7,964 nucleotides of DNA. Source: Anaerolineales bacterium. GTDB lineage: Bacteria > Chloroflexota > Anaerolineae > Anaerolineales > Villigracilaceae. Location: the NCBI GenBank assembly GCA_017882065.1, contig JADGQD010000085.1, positions 1 to 7,964 on the forward strand, given 5' to 3'. The translations under genes were made by a program, and so were the position numbers. Positions 1 to 6,030 of the stretch are shown here, one piece after another. Every line of letters begins with the position of its first letter. The stretch's first letter is position 1. The notes beneath the pieces were generated by a model, which made no database searches, was not told where the DNA came from, and saw nothing but the letters and a program-made list of their open reading frames with translations.

Positions 1-55
1 AGTCTGAGAATCATTCCGGAATGATCACGTAGGATTGCAATCCGGTCCAAAACTT

Positions 56-83
56 GAAGCTGCCTGAAAGGGCAGCTTCTTTA
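56..83 (+). terminator. Intrinsic terminator of an off-window gene
   Basis: A perfect 9-bp stem (GAAGCTGCC at 56-64, GGCAGCTTC at 71-79) with a 6-base loop is followed by TTTATT. This fits a rho-independent terminator for a plus-strand gene that ends at or before the left edge. Two upstream frames stop at 22-24 and 30-32, so the gene probably ends within the first 32 bases, but the stub is too short to identify. Confidence 0.75.
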
Positions 84-130
84 TTGCCGCCAAGTGGGTT
101 CCCTGTGTTTGGATAATATTAAGATGAGAT

Positions 131-212
131 GGGGCTCCGGCGCCTCGTGGCGCCGAAACAGCCGCCCCGCGGGGGTGCTTCGCAAATGGCGGCTTGGAGC
201 CGCCTCGGCTAG
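131..212 (+). repeat. Dispersed palindromic intergenic repeat, copy A
   Basis: This stretch is made of back-to-back hairpins: CGGCGCC/GGCGCCG (138-155), the palindrome CCCCGCGGGG (165-174) and GGCGGCT/AGCCGCC (188-204). A second copy lies at 2234-2294 in the same orientation. Over the shared 61 positions I count 57 identities; copy A carries an extra 21-base piece (165-185). The arrangement resembles REP/BIME-type repeats. It ends just upstream of the candidate promoter of the transporter gene, so it sits in that gene's regulatory region. Confidence 0.8.
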
Positions 213-221
213 GAATTCGGC

Positions 222-227
222 TATACT
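222..227 (+). promoter_or_regulatory. Candidate -10 box of a leaderless MFS gene
   Basis: TATACT lies 6 bases before the ATG at 234, so a transcript would start at or next to the start codon. There is no Shine-Dalgarno sequence before that ATG, which fits leaderless expression. No good -35 box is seen at normal spacing; the matching position falls inside the hairpin repeat. The same hexamer is used by the promoter at 7824-7852. Confidence 0.45.
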
Positions 228-233
228 TGCGCC

Positions 234-1457
234 ATGCCGCGCGGCGACGTTCCCATCCTTTTTACCACCCGCATCATACGCCTGTTTGCTTATGGCTTTC
301 TCTCCGTCATCCTGGTTTTCTATCTTATCGAGGTCGGCCTGGACGAGCGCGCCATTGGTCTGCTGTTCACATTCACCCTGGCCGGTGACGCCGGCATCTC
401 ACTCTGGCTGACCACCTCCGCCGACCGCATTGGCCGCCGCCGGATGCTCATCATCGGCGCACTGCTGATGGTGCTGGCGGGTGTTGTCTTTCTGCTCACC
501 CGCAACCCGCTGCTGTTGACCGCGGCGGCCATCATCGGCGTTATCAGTCCGAGCGGCAACGAGATCGGCCCGTTCCTGTCCATCGAGCAGGCCGCCCTGA
601 CCCAGCTCATCCCGGACCAGCGCCGCACGCAAACCTTTGCCTGGTACAACCTGTCCGGTTCGTTCGCCACCGCGACGGGTGCGCTGGCCGGCGGCTGGCT
701 GGCAAAAATTTTGCAGTCCAACGGCTGGAGCGCACTGTCTTCGTACCGGACGATTTTGACCGGTTATGCGCTGGCCGGGGGATTGCTCATGCTCCTGTTT
801 TTTATCCTATCCCCGGCAGTCGAAGCCGCGCTGGACCTAAAGCCTGTCCGCCGGACCCTCGGCCTGCACAAATCTCGCAGTGTTGTAGCGCGGCTCTCGG
901 CCCTGTTCGCGCTGGACGCCTTCGCCGGGGGGTTGGTCATCCAAAGCCTGATGGCCTACTGGTTCCGCCTCCGCTTCGGGGTGGACGAGGGCGTGCTGGG
1001 CAGCATTTTCTTCGGGGCGAATATTTTGGCGGGGATATCCGCCTTGCTGGCGGCGCGCATGGCGGCGAAATTCGGACTCATCAATACGATGGTTTACACC
1101 CATATCCCGTCCAGCATTTTCCTGATGCTTGTCCCGCTGATGCCCAGCCTGCCGCTGGCGATTGCTGTCCTGCTGGCGCGCTTCTCCATCTCACAGATGG
1201 ATGTACCGACGCGCCAATCCTACACGATGGCAGTCGTTGCCCCGGATGAACGTTCCGCCGCTTCGGGCGTGACGAGCATTGCCCGGTCCGTTGGCGCGGC
1301 GCTTTCCCCGTCCCTGAGCGGACTGCTCTTTTCCATCCCCGGCCTGTTCAGCGTCCCGTTTTACCTGTGCGGGGGGTTGAAGATCGTCTATGATCTGGTG
1401 TTGTACAGAAACTTCAAGGCGCTCAAACCGCCGGAAGAAACACAGCCCTCCCCTTGA
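234..1457 (+). CDS. MFS (major facilitator superfamily) transporter
   Basis: This 407-residue membrane protein has about 12 hydrophobic segments in two halves, the usual size for a major facilitator. The clearest signature is the loop 2-3 motif A at residues 63-70 (ADRIGRRR). A longer cytoplasmic loop (about residues 196-222, several Arg/Lys) joins the halves. Residues 322-345 (MDVPTRQSY then APDERSAASG) form a conserved-looking motif in the second half. The substrate cannot be read from the sequence. Efflux is more likely than uptake given the family style and the ChrB-type gene 107 bases downstream on the same strand, which may be co-transcribed. The ATG at 234 is chosen because it fits the start of the first membrane segment and no other start codon lies close by in frame. 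It has no ribosome binding site and may be leaderless. Confidence 0.88.
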   Translation: MPRGDVPILFTTRIIRLFAYGFLSVILVFYLIEVGLDERAIGLLFTFTLAGDAGISLWLTTSADRIGRRRMLIIGALLMVLAGVVFLLTRNPLLLTAAAIIGVISPSGNEIGPFLSIEQAALTQLIPDQRRTQTFAWYNLSGSFATATGALAGGWLAKILQSNGWSALSSYRTILTGYALAGGLLMLLFFILSPAVEAALDLKPVRRTLGLHKSRSVVARLSALFALDAFAGGLVIQSLMAYWFRLRFGVDEGVLGSIFFGANILAGISALLAARMAAKFGLINTMVYTHIPSSIFLMLVPLMPSLPLAIAVLLARFSISQMDVPTRQSYTMAVVAPDERSAASGVTSIARSVGAALSPSLSGLLFSIPGLFSVPFYLCGGLKIVYDLVLYRNFKALKPPEETQPSP

Positions 1458-1472
1458 CCATCTACCCTTATG

Positions 1473-1544
1473 AGGAGATTGCTCACCTGCACCGCAGGTG
1501 CGGTGCAAGTGCAGGTGCAGGTGTCGCTCCGCTCGCAATGACAC
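1473..1544. repeat. Intergenic repeat with GTCATTGCGAGC-type ends and GCAGGT core
   Basis: The outer parts, read on the minus strand, are GTGTCATTGCGAGCGGAGCG and GAGCAATCTCCT. From memory, these match a short repeat scattered through many bacterial genomes. Here the middle (1486-1522) is filled with GCAGGT-like units. It contains an inverted pair, CACCTGCAC (1484-1492) and GTGCAGGTG, so it can fold. It occupies most of the gap between the transporter and the ChrB-domain gene and ends 20 bases before the ATG of the latter, just ahead of its ribosome binding site. No second copy lies in this window, so the dispersed nature is recalled rather than seen. Confidence 0.6.
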
Positions 1545-1564
1545 AAGCCTAAAAGGAGAAAACT

Positions 1565-2002
1565 ATGAAATGGATCACCCGTTCCCACGTGCACGTTGAC
1601 CGCGTTGCCTGTCCATGGCTGATCACCCGTTTTGTGGACAGCGATGCCGAGTTCCTATTCGTGCCCAAGAACCAGATCGAGAAAGTAGCCAAAGAGACCG
1701 GTGCCATCCCCTTCGATGCGCCCGGCGTCGAACTTGGCCACAAGGACGGACGCTGCTCGTTTGAGTCCATTATTTTGAAATACGACCTGAAAGACCCCGG
1801 TCTGCTGCGTCTGGCGAAGATCGTTCATTCCGCGGATGTTTCGGAAGATATTGACAGCGATCCCATTGCCCGCGGCCTGGAAGCGATCGCCAGCGGCTAC
1901 AGCCTGCGCTTCCCGGACGATTTGGAGAATTTGGAAGGCCAGTTCGAGGTTTACGATGCGTTGTATGCCTGGTGCCGGTTGGATGGGTTGAAAGCGAAAT
2001 AG
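1565..2002 (+). CDS. Stand-alone ChrB C-terminal-domain protein (chromate resistance family)
   Basis: The 145-residue product matches my memory of the chromate resistance ChrB C-terminal family. The characteristic opening is residues 9-20 (VHVDRVACPWLI), followed by AEFLFVP (28-34), DGRCSFE (61-67), a LAKIVHSAD segment (83-91) and the GYSLRFPDD stretch (111-119). Full-length ChrB proteins carry an extra N-terminal regulatory part that is absent here, so this is the C-terminal domain alone. No signal peptide or membrane segment is evident, so it is probably cytoplasmic despite the old 'exported protein' family name. The start is fixed by AAGGAG 7 bases upstream. The preceding MFS gene lies on the same strand, and pairing with a transporter is in keeping with a role in oxyanion tolerance, but chromate as the true substrate is only inferred from the family. 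Confidence 0.85.
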   Translation: MKWITRSHVHVDRVACPWLITRFVDSDAEFLFVPKNQIEKVAKETGAIPFDAPGVELGHKDGRCSFESIILKYDLKDPGLLRLAKIVHSADVSEDIDSDPIARGLEAIASGYSLRFPDDLENLEGQFEVYDALYAWCRLDGLKAK

Positions 2003-2009
2003 AAGCCAT

Positions 2010-2035
2010 AACATCCGCCTTCCCAGGCGGATGTT
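2010..2035 (+). terminator. Hairpin terminator after the ChrB-domain gene
   Basis: A perfect 11-bp stem (AACATCCGCCT, 2010-2020; AGGCGGATGTT, 2025-2035) with loop TCCC begins 7 bases after the stop codon. The T tract is short (TTT, then GG), so termination may be partial or may rely on the hairpin alone. Confidence 0.6.
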
Positions 2036-2217
2036 TGGATATTCTGGTGCTGCGGGCAGGGCTTTCAAAAAGTCTACTGCTCCTAGTATAAATTTCTAAA
2101 CTGAAGCAGCCAAAAAGCAGGGGAAGAACGACAATTTGGGTTCAGATATCTACGCAGTACCCTGTGAAAACCTGGTAATCCCCACCCCCTCCCGGAACGA
2201 CACCGGGACGGTGTGAC
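2036..2217. other. Gene-free stretch without recognisable genes
   Basis: This part of the gap between the convergent ChrB-domain and arginine deiminase genes has no credible reading frame on either strand. The second half becomes C-rich and holds a small dyad (ACACC/GGTGT, 2200-2214). I see no tRNA, promoter or CRISPR pattern. It leads into the repeats that follow. Confidence 0.5.
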
Positions 2218-2294
2218 CCCCCGCCCCAGGGCGGGGGCTTCGGCGCCTCGCGGCGCCGAAACTGCCGATGGCGGCTTGAAGCCGCCTCGGCTAG
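2218..2294 (+). repeat. Dispersed palindromic intergenic repeat, copy B, with preceding hairpin
   Basis: Positions 2234-2294 match copy A (131-212) at 57 of 61 shared positions, in the same orientation but without the 21-base insert. Hairpins are TTCGGCGCC/GGCGCCGAA (2239-2260) and GGCGGC/GCCGCC (2270-2286). Immediately before lies another strong C/G dyad, CCCCCGCCC/GGGCGGGGG (2218-2237). Sequence drift in the loop while both stems are kept suggests that structure, or the element as a unit, is what persists. Confidence 0.8.
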
Positions 2295-2346
2295 AAAAAG
2301 ATCTTGGGGTGTTGGCGGGCGGCAAAGCCGCCCGCCAACACCCCAA
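2295..2346 (-). terminator. 20-bp perfect hairpin, probable arcA terminator
   Basis: Arms 2304-2323 and 2327-2346 are perfectly complementary over 20 bp with loop AAA. Read on the minus strand, the hairpin is followed by GATC and then TTTTT (2299-2295), so it fits a terminator for the arginine deiminase gene ending at 2392. On the plus strand no T run follows. The stem is much longer and more G+C-rich than most terminators, so it may have come from an inserted palindromic repeat. Confidence 0.55.
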
Positions 2347-2391
2347 ACCCCGAATTTGTGAAAACCGTGCTGCTGCGGGTCGTTCGAACCT

Positions 2392-3651
2392 TTAAATCGC
2401 ATCGCGCAGGAGCGGGCAGGTCATGCAATGACCGCCGCCGCGGCCTTTGCCAAGTTCGAACCCCGGGATCGTGATGACCTCCACACCCGCGGCGCGCATC
2501 CGAGCAATCGTGTGCGTGTTGCGCTCATACGAGACCACCACGCCCGGTTCCAGGGCAATCGTGTTATTGGCATCATCCCACTGCTCACGCTCCATCTGGT
2601 ACTGGTCGCCGCCCGTTTTGACCACGGTCAATTTCCGGACCTTGAGCGCGTCTGCCACGGCCGAGAGCATATCTTTCTCCACAGTGACATGAAAGTCGCC
2701 GGCTTTTTTACCGGGACGCAGGCTGATGGCCCGCACCTGGTCGACGACCTTGGGATAGATCGTGACCTTGTCGCGGTCGAGCATGGTGAAAACAGTATCG
2801 AGGTGCATGTGGGCGCGGTCTTTTGTCATCACACAGGCAATGACTCGGTCGGCGCTGCCCTTGGAGAAAAGCGCTTCGGCGGTCTGTTCGATCATGCTCC
2901 CCTGCGTGCGTTCAGACATCCCGATCAGAACGGTCCGGTTCCCGATTGGCAGAACGTCGCCCCCTTCCATGGAGGAACGCCCAAAGTTTTGCATATTGAA
3001 CTCACCGTCGGTGGCATTGGGATACCAATATTCGAAACCGGCGTCTTTGAACATGGGATGGTAGCGGTAGATGGCAAGCAGGTTGAGCGCCTCCCTGCGG
3101 CGTGCCGGCCAGTACATCGGGTTGACCGTGACACCCTCGTAAATCCAGCACGACGAGTCACGGGTGAAAAGGGTATTGGGCAGCGGAGGCAGGAGGAAGG
3201 TGTTCATTTCCTCCAGAGCGGCTGCATGGAGGGATATTTTCCCGAATTTTCCCCAATCTATGCCGGATTCACCCGCAGTCAACCCGCCGATTAGATGCAT
3301 GGCAAGAAAATCAGGACTGAGACCCCATAAGAACTGGCGGATCTCATCCACAAGCGACCAGCCGACGGTATATTCCGTTGCAACCTGCTCGATCACCAGG
3401 CGTTTGGCCTCCTGGTTGGCCTGCAGGGTCTCGGTGAGCAAGTCCAGCACGTAGAACACTTCCACGCCATGGGCGCGCATAACCGCCACAAACTGGTCAT
3501 GCTCCAATTGGGCGCGCTCCACCCACAGCACATCGTCAAACAGCAGTTCTGCGCAATTCGCGGGAGTAAGCCGTTGCAGGCTTAACTCCGGCCGGTGAAC
3601 AAGCACTTTACGGAGTTTACCGACCTCTGAATGAACACCAAAGAGCGACAT
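2392..3651 (-). CDS. arcA: Arginine deiminase
   Basis: The 419-residue enzyme hydrolyses L-arginine to citrulline and ammonia, the first step of the arginine deiminase pathway, in the cytoplasm. Length matches the bacterial family. The guanidino-modifying active-site residues are all present in order: FTRD (162-165, Asp165), MEGGD (228-232, Glu229), HMHLDTVF (281-288, His283 and Asp285) and the nucleophile Cys409 in GGGHCMTCP near the C terminus. The N-terminal VHSEVGKLRKVLVHRP stretch is also typical. The start ATG has AAGGAG 9 bases upstream. No ornithine carbamoyltransferase, carbamate kinase or arginine/ornithine antiporter gene lies within the window, so the gene stands alone here; citrulline may be processed by genes elsewhere. 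It converges with the ChrB-domain gene and is followed by a strong hairpin. Confidence 0.96.
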   Translation of the reverse strand: MSLFGVHSEVGKLRKVLVHRPELSLQRLTPANCAELLFDDVLWVERAQLEHDQFVAVMRAHGVEVFYVLDLLTETLQANQEAKRLVIEQVATEYTVGWSLVDEIRQFLWGLSPDFLAMHLIGGLTAGESGIDWGKFGKISLHAAALEEMNTFLLPPLPNTLFTRDSSCWIYEGVTVNPMYWPARRREALNLLAIYRYHPMFKDAGFEYWYPNATDGEFNMQNFGRSSMEGGDVLPIGNRTVLIGMSERTQGSMIEQTAEALFSKGSADRVIACVMTKDRAHMHLDTVFTMLDRDKVTIYPKVVDQVRAISLRPGKKAGDFHVTVEKDMLSAVADALKVRKLTVVKTGGDQYQMEREQWDDANNTIALEPGVVVSYERNTHTIARMRAAGVEVITIPGFELGKGRGGGHCMTCPLLRDAI

Positions 3652-3700
3652 CGCTATTCTCTCCTTTCACCGCGAATTTTTTTCTGGGGGAACTCCATTC

Positions 3701-3822
3701 GACCTCTTACAAAAGAAGAATGGGCATGCCCCCTCCGGGGATACCCTGCGGGTACTATGTGCTTTGCGAGGAGCCCGTCCCGCAGAAATTTTACCCATAG
3801 GCTGGCACTTCTGCAAGAGGTC
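3701..3822. mobile_element. Probable 122-bp MITE-like element in the arcA leader region
   Basis: The ends are imperfect terminal inverted repeats: GACCTCTTACAAAAG (3701-3715) and, reverse-complemented, GACCTCTTGCAGAAG (3808-3822), 13 of 15 identical. A second nested dyad (CTGCGGG 3746-3752, CCCGCAG 3779-3785) and the palindrome GGGCATGCCC (3722-3731) make the whole piece foldable. No transposase is encoded. The ends resemble insertion-sequence termini as I recall them, but I cannot name the parent family. No clear target-site duplication flanks it. Confidence 0.5.
3788..3816 (-). promoter_or_regulatory. Candidate promoter inside the MITE-like element, facing arcA
   Basis: On the minus strand TTGCAG (3816-3811), 17 bases and TAAAAT (3793-3788) form a weak to moderate promoter pointing at arcA. 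The -35 overlaps the terminal inverted repeat, so the element itself may supply transcription. The evidence is only sequence resemblance. Confidence 0.3.
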
Positions 3823-3856
3823 TATTATTACAGGCCCTTTGTTCACCTGCGCGCTC

Positions 3857-3862
3857 ATTATA
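3857..3862 (-). promoter_or_regulatory. Candidate arcA -10 box upstream of the MITE-like element
   Basis: A perfect TATAAT reads on the minus strand at 3862-3857, with no good -35 at standard spacing. If used, the arcA transcript would carry an untranslated leader of about 200 bases containing the foldable element at 3701-3822. No FNR/ANR-type TTGAT-N4-ATCAA box, common for arginine deiminase operons elsewhere, is seen. Confidence 0.35.
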
Positions 3863-3994
3863 AACGAGAGGGTGTAAATTAACAGAATGGTCGGGGCTTT
3901 CTTAAAACACATGGTGTGAATGCCCAATCGATGAGGCCAGCGAAGGCTAAAGGCGGTCTACCGAGCTTGAGGTTAAACCAAATACAGAAATTGT

Positions 3995-4027
3995 AATAAA
4001 AACCTCCCGCCAATCCACAGCGGGAGG
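3995..4027 (-). terminator. Intrinsic terminator of the lipoprotein genes
   Basis: On the minus strand CCTCCCGC (4027-4020), a 9-base loop and GCGGGAGG (4010-4003) form a perfect 8-bp stem, followed at once by TTTTTATT (4002-3995). It begins 37 bases after the stop codon of the GerMN lipoprotein gene and is a textbook rho-independent terminator. The stretch between it and the element at 3701-3822 has no gene that I can support. Confidence 0.88.
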
Positions 4028-4064
4028 ACACTCCATTCCTACCAAACTTCGCTGCTCGATCCTA

Positions 4065-4703
4065 TCACTTCAGCGAAAGGACGTCCGCCAGGGGTTTGCC
4101 ATTGATGAAGATGGCTGCCTCCGTCACGGTCGAGAACTGCAGGACGGTCTGCTCGAGCTGTGCTTGTACGCGCGGCGCGTCGCATTCGCCGCCCATTAGC
4201 AGGGTCCCGGTGAGGAAAACACTGGCCTTGCCGCCGTCGATGCTGACGGTTTCCACCTGCAGGTCCGACTGGTACAGAGCGTTGTACAGGCCCGATTGAC
4301 CGTAGTATTGATCTTTGACGGAAAGCAGTGCTACCAGGGCGGCCTTCAATATCCCCTGGGTGGGCGGAATCTCGACCTGGACAGGGACAGCGCTGTCGCC
4401 ACACCCGACCGGGATGCCGGTCTGGCCGTTATCGTCCACGGCGATCAGGAAGATCTGGACCATGGGCTGGGTCGGCAAGTCCGTCGGGACCCGGGTATCG
4501 GTCGGCGCCTGGACGGTCGGCGAAAGCTGGGGATCTGTCAGCGCGGGCGGGACGAGGGCGACAGTCGGGACAGGAGCCGTCGTGGACGTGGCAGCCAGGC
4601 TGGCGGTACCGACCGGAGAATGTTCAAGACCGACCTCGAACGTGCCGTTGCAGGCCGTGATGAACAGAAGAACGAGAACTGCTGACAAAATGCGGGATTT
4701 CAT
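4065..4703 (-). CDS. GerMN-domain lipoprotein
   Basis: The 212-residue product starts with a lipoprotein signal peptide: charged MKSR, a hydrophobic core, and lipobox ITAC with the lipidated Cys18. A Thr/Pro/Ala-rich linker (about 30-80) leads to a C-terminal domain (about 82-208) that fits the GerMN family of spore-germination and lipoprotein proteins: the VSIDGGKASVFLTG strand pair, the LEQTVLQFSTVTEAAIFING core and a closing leucine-rich tail. Two cysteines in the mature domain (101, 174) could form a disulfide. It would sit outside the membrane, lipid-anchored; its ligand is unknown. The start at 4703 has AGGAG 5 bases upstream; the in-frame ATG at 4736 lacks one. It lies 129 bases downstream of the other lipoprotein gene and shares its leader and signal peptide at DNA level. 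Confidence 0.85.
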   Translation of the reverse strand: MKSRILSAVLVLLFITACNGTFEVGLEHSPVGTASLAATSTTAPVPTVALVPPALTDPQLSPTVQAPTDTRVPTDLPTQPMVQIFLIAVDDNGQTGIPVGCGDSAVPVQVEIPPTQGILKAALVALLSVKDQYYGQSGLYNALYQSDLQVETVSIDGGKASVFLTGTLLMGGECDAPRVQAQLEQTVLQFSTVTEAAIFINGKPLADVLSLK

Positions 4704-4740
4704 GGAGTCTCCTGATTTGGATTGGATATGCCTCATATTT
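4621..4740 (-). repeat. Duplicated lipoprotein leader/signal-peptide segment, copy 1
   Basis: This 120-bp segment aligns without gaps to 5911-6030 with 110 identities. It spans the codons for about the first 28 residues, the ribosome binding site and about 37 bases upstream. Beyond it, the linkers and mature domains of the two genes are not alike. This copy lacks the TATAAT found just upstream of the other copy, as if the duplication stopped at the promoter. Confidence 0.9.
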
Positions 4741-4832
4741 CTTATTTGCCTTTGGTGGACTTACCTACCCCTACTCCTTCTTGGATTGGTTCGGGGTGAC
4801 TCATATTTGTCTTTGTTTGATTTCTATCCGGT

Positions 4833-5993
4833 CTAATTACAAGCCGTCGGCAGCAGAGCGTTTACATCGGTGCCATTATCCACCTGTTTGAATTTGCCGG
4901 CAATAATGCCCAGGGGTTGGAAGGGTGGAGTGGCCTGTAAAGAAGGCTGCGTAAGGTGCAGCGTGTAGCAGCCTACAAAGGTCCGCGTGGCACCCGAGGT
5001 GGTGAGCACCTTCATGGCTAGTGGCACCTTGAAATACAGGCTGCCAGCTGCTCCTTGGCTCTGAGCGATGCCAAAGGTGGCCGTGATGCCATCCGTGTCA
5101 GAATATCCAGCCGCATACGGGTCATAGGGTCCCGGGAAAGTGGCGGGGACTTGGAAGTATGAATAAGCCCGTACGTATTGCTTCAAGTTGATCGCATTTA
5201 GAAGAGAGCTGACGGTTTCGATCGGCCCACTGCGGTTGTCAATGAAATTGCTCTTATCGATATTGAGGCCGTTGCTTGAAGCGGAAAATGGCGGGATGCC
5301 TCCGACGGGATAGCCGCTGCAAGCCGTGGCCAGGACGCTGGCATCGCTGGCATTGATATTGGATGGTTGGGCCGAGCCCTGGGCAATGCCCATGGGGTCA
5401 ATGATCGGAGAGCTATAGACATCCGGGGCTGTCTCATGGACCACGTAGCAGGCCGCATAATTGGTGTGCGTGTTGTTCTTCGCGGTGGCTTTCAATATAA
5501 CCGGGATGGTGTAATATATTTGGCTCATCCCGGGATCCCCCGTGATCTGACCAAATACCAGGTTCACCGAGGCCGAATCTTTATAGCCATTGGCAAAGGA
5601 GGTGAAGGAGCCCAGTGAAGTGGCTGGATTAGCCCAATAATTGTAGGCTCTCAAATATTCCTGGCGGTTGATGGCATTGTAGAAAGAGACGATCACCTGT
5701 GAGGGTGTGCTGCGGTCATCAAGATAATTCGTTGTGGTTGGATTGGCCGCCGCCGTATTGGTGGCCGCCGGCAGGGTAGTAGGCAGGGGGGGGTTGCTGG
5801 GGACCAAGGTGGCGGTGGCCGCAGACAGGGTAACCGTGGGTAGGGCAGTATTGCTGGGGGCCAGGGTGTCAGCAGCCGGCGGAGCTGGTGTCGCCGTACT
5901 GTTGGAGGGATGTTCAATACCAACATCGAACGTGCCATTGCAGGCCGTGATGAACAGAAGAAGGAGAACTGCTGACAAAATGCGGGATTTCAT
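4833..5993 (-). CDS. Lipoprotein with two tandem copies of an uncharacterised domain
   Basis: The 386-residue product has a lipoprotein signal peptide (lipobox ITAC, lipidated Cys18) and a Thr/Pro/Ala linker (about 30-86). The mature part consists of two repeats of about 137 residues (89-225 and 249-385). Each repeat opens with N-Y/F-L/I-D-D/N-R-S-x-P, continues with NAIN-x3-Y-x-RAY-x-Y, PAT and GY-x-D, and carries Cys at matching positions (182 and 225; 342 and 385), a likely disulfide per repeat. The size and NAIN/RAY helix suggest an NTF2-like fold, but I do not recognise a named family. Function is unknown; location is extracytoplasmic. The start at 5993 has AGGAGG 4 bases upstream; the in-frame ATGs at 6047 and 6026 are less well supported. 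It follows the histidine kinase gene by 146 bases on the same strand. Confidence 0.8.
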   Translation of the reverse strand: MKSRILSAVLLLLFITACNGTFDVGIEHPSNSTATPAPPAADTLAPSNTALPTVTLSAATATLVPSNPPLPTTLPAATNTAAANPTTTNYLDDRSTPSQVIVSFYNAINRQEYLRAYNYWANPATSLGSFTSFANGYKDSASVNLVFGQITGDPGMSQIYYTIPVILKATAKNNTHTNYAACYVVHETAPDVYSSPIIDPMGIAQGSAQPSNINASDASVLATACSGYPVGGIPPFSASSNGLNIDKSNFIDNRSGPIETVSSLLNAINLKQYVRAYSYFQVPATFPGPYDPYAAGYSDTDGITATFGIAQSQGAAGSLYFKVPLAMKVLTTSGATRTFVGCYTLHLTQPSLQATPPFQPLGIIAGKFKQVDNGTDVNALLPTACN

Positions 5994-6030
5994 GGGGCCT
6001 CCTGATTTGGATTGGATATGCTCCATATTA
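5911..6030 (-). repeat. Duplicated lipoprotein leader/signal-peptide segment, copy 2
   Basis: This is the partner of 4621-4740, offset by 1290 bases, with 10 mismatches in 120. It covers the same parts of the tandem-domain lipoprotein gene. The right edge of similarity overlaps the TATAAT at 6032-6027, so this copy probably kept the promoter. Confidence 0.9.

Noticed and set aside
1..32. End of an upstream plus-strand gene
   Set aside because: Two frames stay open to stops at 22-24 and 30-32, and a terminator follows, but fewer than ten codons are visible, so no gene can be named or framed.
1484..1522. CRISPR-like or tandem array from GCAGGT units
   Set aside because: The units are about 6 bases, irregular and lack spacers; they are better read as the core of the intergenic repeat.
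2382..2390. tRNA T-arm-like GGTTCGAAC on the minus strand
   Set aside because: No acceptor, D or anticodon stems can be built around it, so it is not a tRNA.
2428..3294. A 288-codon open frame on the plus strand
   Set aside because: It lies wholly antisense to arcA, whose active-site motifs are intact; the translation shows no family resemblance and is a G+C-driven shadow.
3667..3927. 86-codon minus-strand frame upstream of arcA
   Set aside because: It runs through the MITE-like element and its inverted repeats, ends in arcA leader sequence and shows no family features.
4704..4736. Earlier start codon for the GerMN lipoprotein
   Set aside because: The upstream ATG has no ribosome binding site and would place a charged stretch ahead of a normal signal peptide; AGGAG supports 4703. 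The same reasoning applies to 6047 and 6026 for the other lipoprotein.
4315..4836. Open plus-strand frame opposite the GerMN lipoprotein
   Set aside because: It is antisense to a gene with signal peptide, ribosome binding site and terminator, and its product is low-complexity Gly/Val/Arg/Thr.
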